A stretch of 64,000 nucleotides of DNA from Streptantibioticus cattleyicolor NRRL 8057 = DSM 46488 (GTDB lineage Bacteria; Actinomycetota; Actinomycetes; Streptomycetales; Streptomycetaceae): assembly GCF_000240165.1 (NCBI RefSeq), contig NC_017585.1, forward strand, positions 310,001 through 374,000, written 5' to 3'. Every line of letters begins with the position of its first letter. Positions within the stretch are counted from its first letter, which is position 1. Below, in pieces: positions 29,895 through 37,282 of the stretch. Both the position numbers and the translations under genes were made by a program. A model generated the notes under the pieces. The model did no database searches and had not been told where the DNA came from. It was given only the letters and a program-made list of their open reading frames with translations.

Positions 29895-30148
29895 GCGTCG
29901 TGGTGATCCCTTGGGGGTGCGGGCGAGAAGGGTGACTCGCTGTGCCACCGCACCTTCGCCGCCGCCTTCGGCAACGGCCTCGTTCGGGCCCGATGACGGG
30001 GGCCGGCCGGCGGGGCATGGGGCCCACGGGCCGTTCCTCCCCGCACTCGGGAGGGTCTTCACCCCGGTACGCGGGACTGCCTTCACAGCTGCCAGCAGCT
30101 CTCTCGACCCGCGCGGATCCGGGGATACTCGGCTCCGTCGACGCGTTG
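29895..30148 (-). promoter_or_regulatory. T-box riboswitch with aspartate specifier upstream of the AspRS gene
   Basis: Read on the minus strand, this leader has the T-box landmarks in order. There is an AGTA loop-E motif (30129-30126), two stacked helices (30124-30119 with 30067-30062; 30113-30108 with 30075-30070), and the apical AGAGAGCTGCTGG...GTGAAGGCAG element (30104-30077). The 3' side of the specifier loop is TGAAGAC with candidate specifier GAC, Asp (30057-30055). The T-box bulge is GGTGGCACAGCG (29949-29938), within a helix pairing AAGGTG with CACCCTT. TGGC would pair with the GCCA end of a tRNA whose discriminator is G, as tRNA(Asp) has. No U tract follows, so control of the GGAGGG ribosome site is more likely than attenuation. 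Confidence 0.78.
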
Positions 30149-30154
30149 CACGCC

Positions 30155-30184
30155 AGCGTAGGGGGGAGCGGCCGACGGCGACAA
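30155..30184 (-). promoter_or_regulatory. Probable promoter of the T-box/AspRS transcript
   Basis: TTGTCG (30184-30179), an 18-bp spacer and TACGCT (30160-30155) read on the minus strand place the start of transcription near 30148, immediately before the first T-box helix. The divergent phosphotransferase gene begins at 30277. Confidence 0.45.
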
Positions 30185-30276
30185 CGGAATTGGGCCCGCA
30201 GCGGATCCGGCGCCGGCCGACGGTCGTCACGCGGGACGCGATAACCGTTTGACGCCCTTTCCCCGACGGCGGTGGG

Positions 30277-31185
30277 ATGGGAGCCGTGACCACCGAGCAG
30301 ACGGATCCCGGCCCGCGCCTCGTCGACGAGGGCCTGGTGCGGCGGCTGGTCGCCGGGCGGTTTCCGCGGTGGGCCGACTTGCCGGTGGCGCGGGTCGCGT
30401 CCGGCGGCACGGTCAACGCGATGTACCGGCTCGGTGACGACATGGTCGTACGGCTGCCGTTGGTGGCGGGCGGGGTGGAGGACGTCGTCCGGGAGCGGGA
30501 GTGGCTGCCGCGACTCGCGCCCCTGCTGCCCACGGCGGTGCCGGAGGTGCTCGCCGCCGGGGAGCCGGCCGAGGGGTATCCGTGGCCGTGGTCGGTGTAC
30601 CGGTGGCTCGCGGGAGACAACCCGAGGGAAGGCGCGGTACGCCAACCGATGGCCCTGGCACGGGAGTTGGCCCGCTTCGTGACCGCGATGCGCGGCGTTT
30701 CCCTGCCGGGAGCGCCCGACGCCCACCGTGGCGGTCCGCTGGACTCCCTCGACGCGTCGACCCGTTCGGCGATCGAGGCGCTGCGCGGCATCCCGGAGGA
30801 GGGGATCGACTGCGACGCCGTGACCGCCGTGTGGGAGGACGCGCTGCGCGAGCCGGGGTGGTCGGGGCCGCCGGTGTGGCTGCACGCCGATCTCATGCCG
30901 GGCAACCTGCTGGTGGACGGCGGCCGGCTGACCGCGGTGATCGACTTCGGCTGCCTGGGCGTCGGCGACCCGGCCTGCGACCTCTTCCCCGCCTGGAACC
31001 TCCTCCCGGCCGACGCGCGCGACGTCTTCCGCGCGGCGCTCGACGTGGACGACGCCACCTGGAACCGCGGCCGGGCACGGACGCTCTCCCAGGCCCTGAT
31101 ATCACTCCCCTACCACCGTGACAGGAACCCGGCGATGGCCCGCAACGCCCGGCACGTGATCCGGGCCGTGCTGGACCCGCGCTAG
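30277..31185 (+). CDS. Aminoglycoside phosphotransferase (APH) family protein
   Basis: A 302-aa kinase-like protein. VARVASGGTVNAMYRLGDDMVVRLP covers the nucleotide loop and the conserved Lys/Arg region, HADLMPGNLLV near residue 204 holds the catalytic Asp and Asn, and VIDFGCLGVGDPACDLFPAWN supplies the metal-binding DFG. Close actinobacterial relatives are annotated as APH-family proteins; their substrates are often unknown and need not be antibiotics. The ATG at 30277 was used; a GTG at 30289 is possible. It is divergent from the AspRS T-box leader and alone in its transcript. Confidence 0.88.
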   Translation: MGAVTTEQTDPGPRLVDEGLVRRLVAGRFPRWADLPVARVASGGTVNAMYRLGDDMVVRLPLVAGGVEDVVREREWLPRLAPLLPTAVPEVLAAGEPAEGYPWPWSVYRWLAGDNPREGAVRQPMALARELARFVTAMRGVSLPGAPDAHRGGPLDSLDASTRSAIEALRGIPEEGIDCDAVTAVWEDALREPGWSGPPVWLHADLMPGNLLVDGGRLTAVIDFGCLGVGDPACDLFPAWNLLPADARDVFRAALDVDDATWNRGRARTLSQALISLPYHRDRNPAMARNARHVIRAVLDPR

Positions 31186-31253
31186 ACGCGGCGCACCCTC
31201 CACCGGCGCCGCGCCCCACCGGGCGGACGCGGCGGCTGCGCGGGCCCGCCGGG

Positions 31254-31481
31254 TCAGACGAAGACGGCGAAGGCCAGGAAGAACGCGGCGAAGAGGGCGA
31301 CCGCGATCAGGATCAGGGTCATGGGGAGTTTGCCCCAGCCCTTCGTCGGGTTGTGCGTCTCGCGGGGGCCGGCGCCGGGCATGCTGCTCTCCGCCGGGGG
31401 CGTCTCCCCCGGCGGCACACCACCACCCGGCTCCAGACCGGGCGCGGTCCGCGGATCGGGATCAGGGTTCGGCTGGGTCAT
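31254..31481 (-). CDS. Small membrane protein, DUF6480-like
   Basis: A 75-aa protein. The first 50 residues are Pro/Gly-rich and polar (NPDPDPRTAPGLEPGGGVPPG, a stretch that recurs in streptomycete DUF6480 proteins), followed by one C-terminal transmembrane helix of about 21 residues (MTLILIAVALFAAFFLAFAVFV). Topology is probably N-in with a short tail. Function is unknown. GGGTAC lies 10 bp before its start, reminiscent of a stress sigma -10 element. Confidence 0.75.
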   Translation of the reverse strand: MTQPNPDPDPRTAPGLEPGGGVPPGETPPAESSMPGAGPRETHNPTKGWGKLPMTLILIAVALFAAFFLAFAVFV

Positions 31482-31800
31482 GGCCTTCGGGTACCCGTTC
31501 CGGACGGAAAGCCACGGCTCGAATGCGTTCCGGGGCGGGAGAACGCGTCCTCACCCGGTCGCGTCGTAGGCAGGGAGGCGCCGACCGTCCGGCGCGCGGA
31601 CCTTCCGGACGGTTCCTCGCCCGGGTCGGTGACCGCCAGGTCACGTCGGTTTCGCGCCCGGCGCCGGGCACCCGCCGCGGGGCGGCTGTCACCGCATGCG
31701 TACTCACTCTTTCGTGGGGCGCACCGGCCTGTCGGCCCTCCGCGGGGCGAGCGGTTGGGACGATCCGGCGGGTAGCGGAACGACACGGAAAGGCGCATCC
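31482..31800. other. 319-bp divergent intergenic region with two inverted repeats
   Basis: No convincing gene is seen here. It is the upstream region of both the DUF6480-like gene and the EF-hand gene. ACCGTCCGG (31584-31592) and CCGGACGGT (31605-31613) form perfect 9-bp arms. GTGACC (31629-31634) and GGTCAC (31639-31644) form 6-bp arms. GGGTAC at 31492-31497 and GGGTAG at 31770-31775 resemble -10 elements of SigB-type general-stress promoters, but matching -35 boxes are not clear. Confidence 0.5.
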
Positions 31801-32334
31801 ATGGACACCCTCACGGCGAAGCGGCACATCTTCACCATGCTGGACACCGACGGTGACGGCGTCATCTCGCGGCGGGAGTATCTGGCCCGGCCGGAGCGGG
31901 CGGCGAGGGCGCTGGGACGGGACGGGGACGATCCCCTGGTGCGGGCGGCGCGGGTGGCCCATGAGCGGGTGTATGCCTCGATGGACGCGGACGGCGACGG
32001 CAGGGTGACGTTCGAGGAGTACGCGACGTGGGCGGGGGGTGAGGTGTTCGACGGGGTCTGCCGGCAGGCGTTGGGGGCGTTGTTCGACCTGGCCGACGCC
32101 GACGCGGACGGGGCGCTGGCGCGGGCGGAGTTCACGCGGCTGCGTTCGGTGCTCGGGAACGACGCCGGCAACGCGGCGAAGGCGTTCGACGCGCTGGACA
32201 CCGACGGGGACGGACGCGTGGGCCGCGACGAGTACCTGGCGTCCATCCGGTCCTACGTGGCCGAGGGCGCCTCGCCGATGGCCGAGGCCCTGCACGACGG
32301 CGGCGGCCAGGTCGCCGGCGGCCCCTTCGCCTGA
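31801..32334 (+). CDS. Four-EF-hand calcium-binding protein
   Basis: A 177-aa calerythrin-like protein with four canonical 12-residue loops: D15-E26 (DTDGDGVISRRE), D62-E73 (DADGDGRVTFEE), D99-E110 (DADADGALARAE) and D133-E144 (DTDGDGRVGRDE). All have acidic residues at 1, 3, 5 and Glu at 12, so all four should bind Ca2+. There is no signal peptide, so it is cytoplasmic, probably a buffer or sensor. The ATG at 31801 starts directly at the first hand; upstream in-frame sequence has no family character. It ends 8 bp before the convergent oxidoreductase gene. Confidence 0.9.
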   Translation: MDTLTAKRHIFTMLDTDGDGVISRREYLARPERAARALGRDGDDPLVRAARVAHERVYASMDADGDGRVTFEEYATWAGGEVFDGVCRQALGALFDLADADADGALARAEFTRLRSVLGNDAGNAAKAFDALDTDGDGRVGRDEYLASIRSYVAEGASPMAEALHDGGGQVAGGPFA

Positions 32335-32341
32335 TGTTGTG

Positions 32342-33373
32342 TCAGATTCCGTGACGGCGGTCGCCGAGGACCTGTTCGGACACGTCGCGTTCGGCCCGCG
32401 CCGAGAAGGCACCGGGGGCCCGCCGGGCGGTGACGGCGCGGCGGGTCTCCTCGGCGATCAGGTCGGCGTTGACGGCGGCGGCGGCCCGGACCCCGGCGGC
32501 GGCGGAGCCGATGACCTGTTCCATCAGGTTGGTGGCGTTGCCGGCCACCCACACCCCGGGCACCTCGGTGGCGCCGGTGGGGTCGGCCGCGAGGTAGGTG
32601 CCGATCACGGTGCCGGCCACCTCCTGGGCGACCGGCTTCAGGCCGAGGCCGGCCAGGAAGTCCACCCGGGCGGTGAGGCGCGAGGCGACGGCGAGGGCGC
32701 GGCGGCGCACGAGGGTGCCGTCGGCCAGCCGTAGTCCGGCCAGCCGCCCGCCGTCCTGTTCCACCGCGGTGACCTCGCCGTCGACCACCGCGATGCCACG
32801 GGCGGCCAGTTGCTCGTACTCCTCCTCGTCCGGCTCCGGCGCGGTGTGCAGGAAGAGGGTGACGTCGTCGCTCCACTGCCGCCACATCAGCGCCTGGTGC
32901 ACCGCCATGGGTCCGGTGTTCAGGACGCCGATCGGCTGGTCGCGTACCTCCCAGCCATGGCAGTAGGGGCAGTGCAGGACGTCCTTGCCCCACAGCGCGG
33001 CGAGGCCGGGGACCTCGGGGACCTCGTCCACCAGGCCGGTGGCCACCAGCAGCCGCCTGCCGTGCGCGGTGCCGCCGTCGGCGAGGCGGACGGCGAAGCC
33101 GGTGCCGTCCCGTTCCACGTCGGTGACCCGGCCGGAGCGGATCCGGCCGCCGTAGGACCGCACCTCGTCCCGTCCGGCGGCCAGCAGCTCGACCGGCGGC
33201 CGGCCCTCCGAGCCGAGGTAGCCGTGGACCCCGTCCGCCGGGGCGTTGCGCGGTTCGCCGCCGTCGACGACCAGCACCGACCGTCGCGCCCGGGCCAGGA
33301 TCAGCGCACCGCTCAGACCGGCCGCGCCGCCACCGATCACCACCACGTCGTACCGTGCCGTGTTCTCGTTCAT
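32342..33373 (-). CDS. FAD-dependent pyridine nucleotide-disulfide oxidoreductase, thioredoxin-reductase-like
   Basis: A 343-aa flavoprotein. DVVVIGGGAAGLSGALILARA is the FAD motif at residues 9-29, CPYCHGWE near residue 140 keeps a CxxC redox pair as in thioredoxin reductases, and GVWVAGNATNLMEQVIGSAAAG is the C-terminal FAD loop. The NADPH motif region (IGVLNTGPMAVH) is degenerate compared with GxGxxA. The ATG at 33373 is preceded by AAGGAGG. It is divergent from an XRE-cupin regulator, the usual arrangement for this actinobacterial pair, and is probably its target. Confidence 0.87.
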   Translation of the reverse strand: MNENTARYDVVVIGGGAAGLSGALILARARRSVLVVDGGEPRNAPADGVHGYLGSEGRPPVELLAAGRDEVRSYGGRIRSGRVTDVERDGTGFAVRLADGGTAHGRRLLVATGLVDEVPEVPGLAALWGKDVLHCPYCHGWEVRDQPIGVLNTGPMAVHQALMWRQWSDDVTLFLHTAPEPDEEEYEQLAARGIAVVDGEVTAVEQDGGRLAGLRLADGTLVRRRALAVASRLTARVDFLAGLGLKPVAQEVAGTVIGTYLAADPTGATEVPGVWVAGNATNLMEQVIGSAAAGVRAAAAVNADLIAEETRRAVTARRAPGAFSARAERDVSEQVLGDRRHGI

Positions 33374-33418
33374 AAGGCTTCCTCCTTCTGACCGCAGCGT
33401 GCGCCCGCCCTTCCGTTC

Positions 33419-33447
33419 TTGACAAACCTCCTTGCCATAACAGCAAA
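33419..33447 (+). promoter_or_regulatory. Probable promoter of the XRE-cupin gene (leaderless)
   Basis: A perfect TTGACA (33419-33424) is followed after 17 bp by AGCAAA (33442-33447), a weak -10. Transcription would begin about at the GTG start (33455), giving a leaderless message. This also argues against the upstream TTG as start, because that codon lies within the -35 box. Confidence 0.5.
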
Positions 33448-33454
33448 TGGGACC

Positions 33455-34048
33455 GTGGCTGACGACGATCACCTGGCAGACGTCCTGACCGGACTGGGAC
33501 CTCGGCTGCGTGCTCTGCGGCAGGCACGCGGGCTCACCCTGACCCGGCTCAGCGCGGTCACCGGGATCTCGGTGAGCACCCTGTCGCGGCTGGAGTCGGG
33601 GCGCCGGGAGCCGACGCTGCGGCATCTGCTGCCGCTCGCCACGGCGTACGAGGTGCCCCTGGACGAACTGGTCGGCACGCAGACCGGCGACCCCCGCGTC
33701 CACCCCCGGCCGTTCACCCGGCACGGCCAGACCTGGATCCCGCTGACCCGTTACCTCGGCGGGATACACGCCTACAAGCAGGTGCTGCCCGCCGCGCGGA
33801 CCCCGCGCACGGGGCGCCCCGCGCAGAACACGCACGAGGGCTACGAGTGGATCTACGTCCTCTCCGGCCGCCTGCTGCTCTCCCTCGGCGACCGCGATCT
33901 GGTGCTCACCGCCGGGGAGGCCGCGGAGTTCGACACCCGCCTCCCCCACGGCATCGCCAACGCCGGGGAGCACCCCGTGGAATGGCTCGCGCTCTACGGG
34001 GCGCAGGGCGAACGCATCCACGTACGCGCCCGCCCGGCGGACGGCTGA
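33455..34048 (+). CDS. XRE family regulator with C-terminal cupin domain
   Basis: A 197-aa protein. The HTH_3 domain spans about residues 15-65 (RLRALRQARGLTLTRLSAVTGISVSTLSRLESG). A cupin_2 beta-barrel follows (about 120-185; HEGYEWIYVLSGRLLLSLGDRDLVL, ending in ADEHRLPHGIANAGE-like residues). Such regulators sense small molecules or redox state and usually control the adjacent gene, here the thioredoxin-reductase-like flavoprotein. The GTG start at 33455 is favoured by promoter position. Confidence 0.88.
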   Translation: MADDDHLADVLTGLGPRLRALRQARGLTLTRLSAVTGISVSTLSRLESGRREPTLRHLLPLATAYEVPLDELVGTQTGDPRVHPRPFTRHGQTWIPLTRYLGGIHAYKQVLPAARTPRTGRPAQNTHEGYEWIYVLSGRLLLSLGDRDLVLTAGEAAEFDTRLPHGIANAGEHPVEWLALYGAQGERIHVRARPADG

Positions 34049-34077
34049 CGTCCGTACCCGGTGGACCCGGTGACGGC

Positions 34078-34758
34078 TCAGCCCTCTCCCGCCGCCACCG
34101 CTCTGACCTGGGCGAAGTACGCACGGTGGGCGCGGCCCTCGCCGATGGCGCCGCTCACCACGCCGACGGCGCCGAAGAGCAGCGCGCCGCCGCCGACGAG
34201 CCATTCCGGCACGGTGCCGCCGGAGGCGGGCAGCACGTAGGAGGGGTCGCCCGGGTCGTAGCGCACGGCGACCTCGGCGCCCCGCGGCAGCCCCTTGACG
34301 CGGCCGTTGTCGGCGTCGTACGTACGGCCGCCGACGGTCCAGTGGTACGAGCAGGTGCCGCCCTTGGCGGAGCCGCCCCGGCACTCGTCGATCACCGCGG
34401 AGGTCCGGGTGCGCAGCACGATGTCGTCCCGCACCTGGCTGACGACCCCGCCCAGCCCGCCGACCGCGATCAGCCCGCACAGGAAGGTCACCGGGAACCA
34501 CGCTTCGGTGCGGGCGGCGACCCCCGACTCCTCGGCGAGTTCGGCCGCGGTGTTGTTGACGCGTACCGCCAGCGGTCCGCCGGCGATCAGGGTGAGCAGC
34601 CCCGCGGCCATGAAGCTGACGATCAGGTAGCGCAGTCCGAGCAGCGCCTCCAGCACCAGCACCGCGGCCACGACGGCCAGGTAGGCCGCCCCCAGCGCGG
34701 TGGTCCGGCGGCCGAGCCGCAGCACCCGCTGAGCCGCCTTCGTCCCCCCGTTGATCAC
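34078..34758 (-). CDS. DUF3592-like membrane protein
   Basis: A 226-aa protein with about four hydrophobic helices: two near the N-terminus (GAAYLAVVAAVLVLEALL; LIVSFMAAGLLTLIAGG), one near residue 95 and one near the C-terminus (WLVGGGALLFGAVGVV). The extracytoplasmic loop between helices 3 and 4 contains TCSYHWTVGGRTYDADN and AEVAVRYDPGDPSYVLP, a pattern of the DUF3592 family. Two Cys in that loop could form a disulfide. Function is unknown. It converges on the XRE-cupin gene. Confidence 0.6.
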   Translation of the reverse strand: MINGGTKAAQRVLRLGRRTTALGAAYLAVVAAVLVLEALLGLRYLIVSFMAAGLLTLIAGGPLAVRVNNTAAELAEESGVAARTEAWFPVTFLCGLIAVGGLGGVVSQVRDDIVLRTRTSAVIDECRGGSAKGGTCSYHWTVGGRTYDADNGRVKGLPRGAEVAVRYDPGDPSYVLPASGGTVPEWLVGGGALLFGAVGVVSGAIGEGRAHRAYFAQVRAVAAGEG

Positions 34759-34917
34759 GCCCGGACGATAACAGACGGTTTCGAGGGCCTCTGCGCCCCG
34801 GTGCCGGCACCTCCGGTCCGGTTGAGGACGGGTTCCCTGCCGAGCAGCGCGCCGCGCAGCCGCAGGTGAGCCTCGCCGCCATCGACGACCGCTACACCGA
34901 AGCGAATTGACACCCCG

Positions 34918-35409
34918 TCAGACACTCACCCGCGCGACGAACGCGGTGACGTTGGCCACCGTCCGGCCGACCTTCTCCTCCACCGTGAGCGTCTCGTGCA
35001 GGCGGATGCCCGAGCCGCTTTCCTTCCTGCCTCGTACGTAGAGCGAGCAGGAGAGGTCGTCGCAGATGTAGGCGCCCACGGAGTCGCCCTGTTTGCCGGC
35101 CTTGCCAGCTTTCGGGGCGACCATCAGTGAGACGCCGCCGTCGCGGGTGGTCAGGCAGATCGAGCACATGCTGCGCCGCGTCTGCCAGGAGGCGGCGGCG
35201 GGGCAGCGCAGGGCGAGGCCGCGCGGGCGGCCGTCGACCATGGTGACCAGGTAGGCGCGGTCGGGTGCCTGGGGGTCGCGCCAGCCCAGGTAGTCGAGGT
35301 CGGCCCAGGGCCGCTCCGCGAGGTCGCGCGGGACGGCCAGGCGCTTGGCCTCGCCCTTGGTGCAGTTCACGAAGGAGGCGCGGATCTCTTGTTCGGTCAG
35401 CGGTTCCAT
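34918..35409 (-). CDS. FBP domain protein (FusB/elongation-factor-G-binding-like zinc finger)
   Basis: A 163-aa protein matching the FBP C-terminal treble-clef zinc-finger family. Four cysteines are placed as CSICLTTRDGGVSLMVAPK and CDDLSCSLYVRG, the zinc site that in FusB-type proteins contacts EF-G and rescues fusidic-acid-stalled ribosomes. The first 75 residues are helical and lack the longer FusB N-terminal domain. An ATG at 35409 lies next to a perfect 21-bp palindrome shared with a divergent TetR gene, so expression is probably inducible. Confidence 0.82.
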   Translation of the reverse strand: MEPLTEQEIRASFVNCTKGEAKRLAVPRDLAERPWADLDYLGWRDPQAPDRAYLVTMVDGRPRGLALRCPAAASWQTRRSMCSICLTTRDGGVSLMVAPKAGKAGKQGDSVGAYICDDLSCSLYVRGRKESGSGIRLHETLTVEEKVGRTVANVTAFVARVSV

Positions 35410-35423
35410 AAGGGCAGCCTAAT

Positions 35424-35444
35424 TTGCCTAAAGGCTTTAGGCAA
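35424..35444. promoter_or_regulatory. Perfect 21-bp palindrome, operator for the TetR gene at 35480
   Basis: TTGCCTAAAG and CTTTAGGCAA are perfect 10-bp arms around a single central G. The site lies 14 bp from the FBP-protein start and 35 bp from the TetR start, in a short AT-rich patch. Symmetry, length and location make it the strongest operator candidate in the window. Confidence 0.78.
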
Positions 35445-35479
35445 GTGCATAATCGTTTATGGCACAGAGGAGGAAGCCG

Positions 35480-36052
35480 ATGGCACGCGTAGGACTGACC
35501 ACGGAACGTCTGGTCCGGGCCGGGGCGGAGCTGGCGGACGAGGTCGGGTTCGACCAGGTGACCGTCTCGGCGCTGGCCCGACGGTTCGACGTGAAGGTCG
35601 CGAGCCTGTACTCGCACGTGAAGAACTCGCACGACCTGAAGACCCGGATCGCCCTGCTCGCCCTGGAGGAACTCGCCGACCGGGCCGCCGACGCGCTGGC
35701 GGGACGGGCCGGCAAGGACGCCCTGGCCGCCTTCGCCGACGTCTACCGCGACTACGCCCGGGAGCACCCCGGCCGCTACGCCGCGGCCCAGTTCAGGCTC
35801 GACCCCGAGGCGGCGGCGGCCAGCGCCGGCGTCCGGCACGCGCAGATGACCCGGGCGATCCTGCGCGGCTACGACCTGACCGAGCCCGACCAGACCCACG
35901 CCGTACGCCTGCTGGGCAGCGTCTTCCACGGCTACGTGAGCCTGGAGCTGGGCGGCGGCTTCAGCCACAGCGCCCCCGACTCGCAAGCGACCTGGGAACG
36001 CGTCCTCGACGCCCTCGACGCCCTGCTGCGCAACTGGCCCACGCCGTCCTGA
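35480..36052 (+). CDS. TetR/AcrR family repressor (WHG-domain type)
   Basis: A 190-aa regulator with an HTH at about residues 25-60 (VTVSALARRFDVKVASLYSHVKNSHDL) and a C-terminal TetR_C_33/WHG domain (LLGSVFHGYVSLELGGGFSH). The start at 35480 has AGGAGGAAG upstream and is preferred to the ATG at 35459. It is divergent from the FBP-domain gene and probably represses both through the 35424 palindrome. The SGNH hydrolase gene follows after 51 bp and may be co-transcribed. Confidence 0.9.
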   Translation: MARVGLTTERLVRAGAELADEVGFDQVTVSALARRFDVKVASLYSHVKNSHDLKTRIALLALEELADRAADALAGRAGKDALAAFADVYRDYAREHPGRYAAAQFRLDPEAAAASAGVRHAQMTRAILRGYDLTEPDQTHAVRLLGSVFHGYVSLELGGGFSHSAPDSQATWERVLDALDALLRNWPTPS

Positions 36053-36103
36053 CCGACCCGTACCCCTCCCCCTCCCCCGCACCTCGACCGAGAGGCGATC
36101 ACC

Positions 36104-37282
36104 ATGAACGCCGGCACCGACTGGATCACCACACCCATCACCGAAAGCCTTCTGCGCGGCGCCATCGAGCTGGAACCCACCACGCACGGTGTGCTCCCGC
36201 ACCGGCTGCCCGCCTGGGCCCGCGCGCAGTGCACCGACGGCCAGCTCGCCATGGCGGAGTCCCAGCCCTCCGGTGTACGGCTGGCCTTCCGCACCCGGGC
36301 CACCACCGTGGAGCTGGACACGCTGCCCACCAAGCGGGTCTACCCCGGCATGCCGCCCCGCCCGGACGGCCGCTACGACCTGATCGTCGACGGCCGCCTG
36401 GCCGGCCAGGCCAGTGTGACCGGCGGCAACGTCCTGACCATCGACATGACCAAGGGCACCTTCACCACCGAGGCCGGCCCGGTCGGCACCCTGCGCTTCG
36501 GCGGTCTGCCCGACCACGCCAAGGACGTCGAGATCTGGCTGCCGCACAACGAGACCACCGAACTCGTCGCGCTGCGCACCGACGCCCCCGTCGAGCCCGC
36601 CGACGACCGGGGCCGCAAGGTCTGGCTGCACCACGGCAGTTCGATCAGCCACGGCTCCGACGCCGCCAGCCCCACCACCACCTGGCCCGCGCTCGCCGCC
36701 TCCCTCGGCGGTGTGGAACTGGTCAACCTCGGGTTCGGCGGCAGCGCCCTGCTCGACCCGTTCACCGCCCGCACGATGCGCGACACCCCGGCCGATCTGA
36801 TCAGCGTCAAGATCGGCATCAACCTGGTCAACAACGACCTGATGCGGCTGCGTGCCTTCACCCCGGCCGTCCACGGCTTCCTGGACACCATCCGGGAGGG
36901 CCACCCCACCACACCACTGCTGGTCGTCTCCCCCGTCTACTGCGCCATCCACGAGGACACCCCGGGGCCGACCATGCCGGACCTGGACGAACTCAGCTCC
37001 GGACGGCTGCGGTTCCGGGCGGCCGGCGTCCCGGCCGAACGCGCCCAGGGCAAGCTGACCCTCAACGTCATCCGCGACGAACTGGCCCGGATCGTGGCCC
37101 AGCGGGCCGACGACGACCCGAACCTGCACCACCTCGACGGCCGGGAACTCTACGGCGCCGCCGACTACGCCGAACTCCCGCTGCCCGACGAGGTCCACCC
37201 GGACGCCGCCACCCACCGGCGCATGGGCGAACGCTTCGCCGGCCTCGTCTTCTCCGGCGACGGCCCGTTCACGAGCCGCTGA
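36104..37282 (+). CDS. SGNH/GDSL family hydrolase with N-terminal beta-sandwich
   Basis: A 392-aa protein. Residues 1 to about 165 look like the beta-sandwich domain seen before SGNH esterases of the acetyl-xylan-esterase-like type. The SGNH domain follows, with block I WLHHGSSISHG near residue 175 (nucleophile Ser), NLGFGGS near 208 (Gly block), and DEVHPD near 363 (Asp and His of the triad). No signal peptide is seen. The reaction is probably ester hydrolysis; the substrate is unknown. It lies downstream of a TetR gene and overlaps the convergent epimerase gene by 14 bp. Confidence 0.85.
   Translation: MNAGTDWITTPITESLLRGAIELEPTTHGVLPHRLPAWARAQCTDGQLAMAESQPSGVRLAFRTRATTVELDTLPTKRVYPGMPPRPDGRYDLIVDGRLAGQASVTGGNVLTIDMTKGTFTTEAGPVGTLRFGGLPDHAKDVEIWLPHNETTELVALRTDAPVEPADDRGRKVWLHHGSSISHGSDAASPTTTWPALAASLGGVELVNLGFGGSALLDPFTARTMRDTPADLISVKIGINLVNNDLMRLRAFTPAVHGFLDTIREGHPTTPLLVVSPVYCAIHEDTPGPTMPDLDELSSGRLRFRAAGVPAERAQGKLTLNVIRDELARIVAQRADDDPNLHHLDGRELYGAADYAELPLPDEVHPDAATHRRMGERFAGLVFSGDGPFTSR

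Noticed and set aside
28611-31058. An 815-codon minus-strand frame that appears to extend the AspRS far upstream
   Set aside because: The first 390 codons run through the divergent phosphotransferase gene and the T-box leader and have no protein-like family sequence. The synthetase starts at 29879.
34785-34908. Short plus-strand reading frame ending QVSLAAIDDRYTEAN before a stop, possibly the remnant of a gene
   Set aside because: About 40 codons with no start, no ribosome site and no recognisable family; composition alone does not support a gene.
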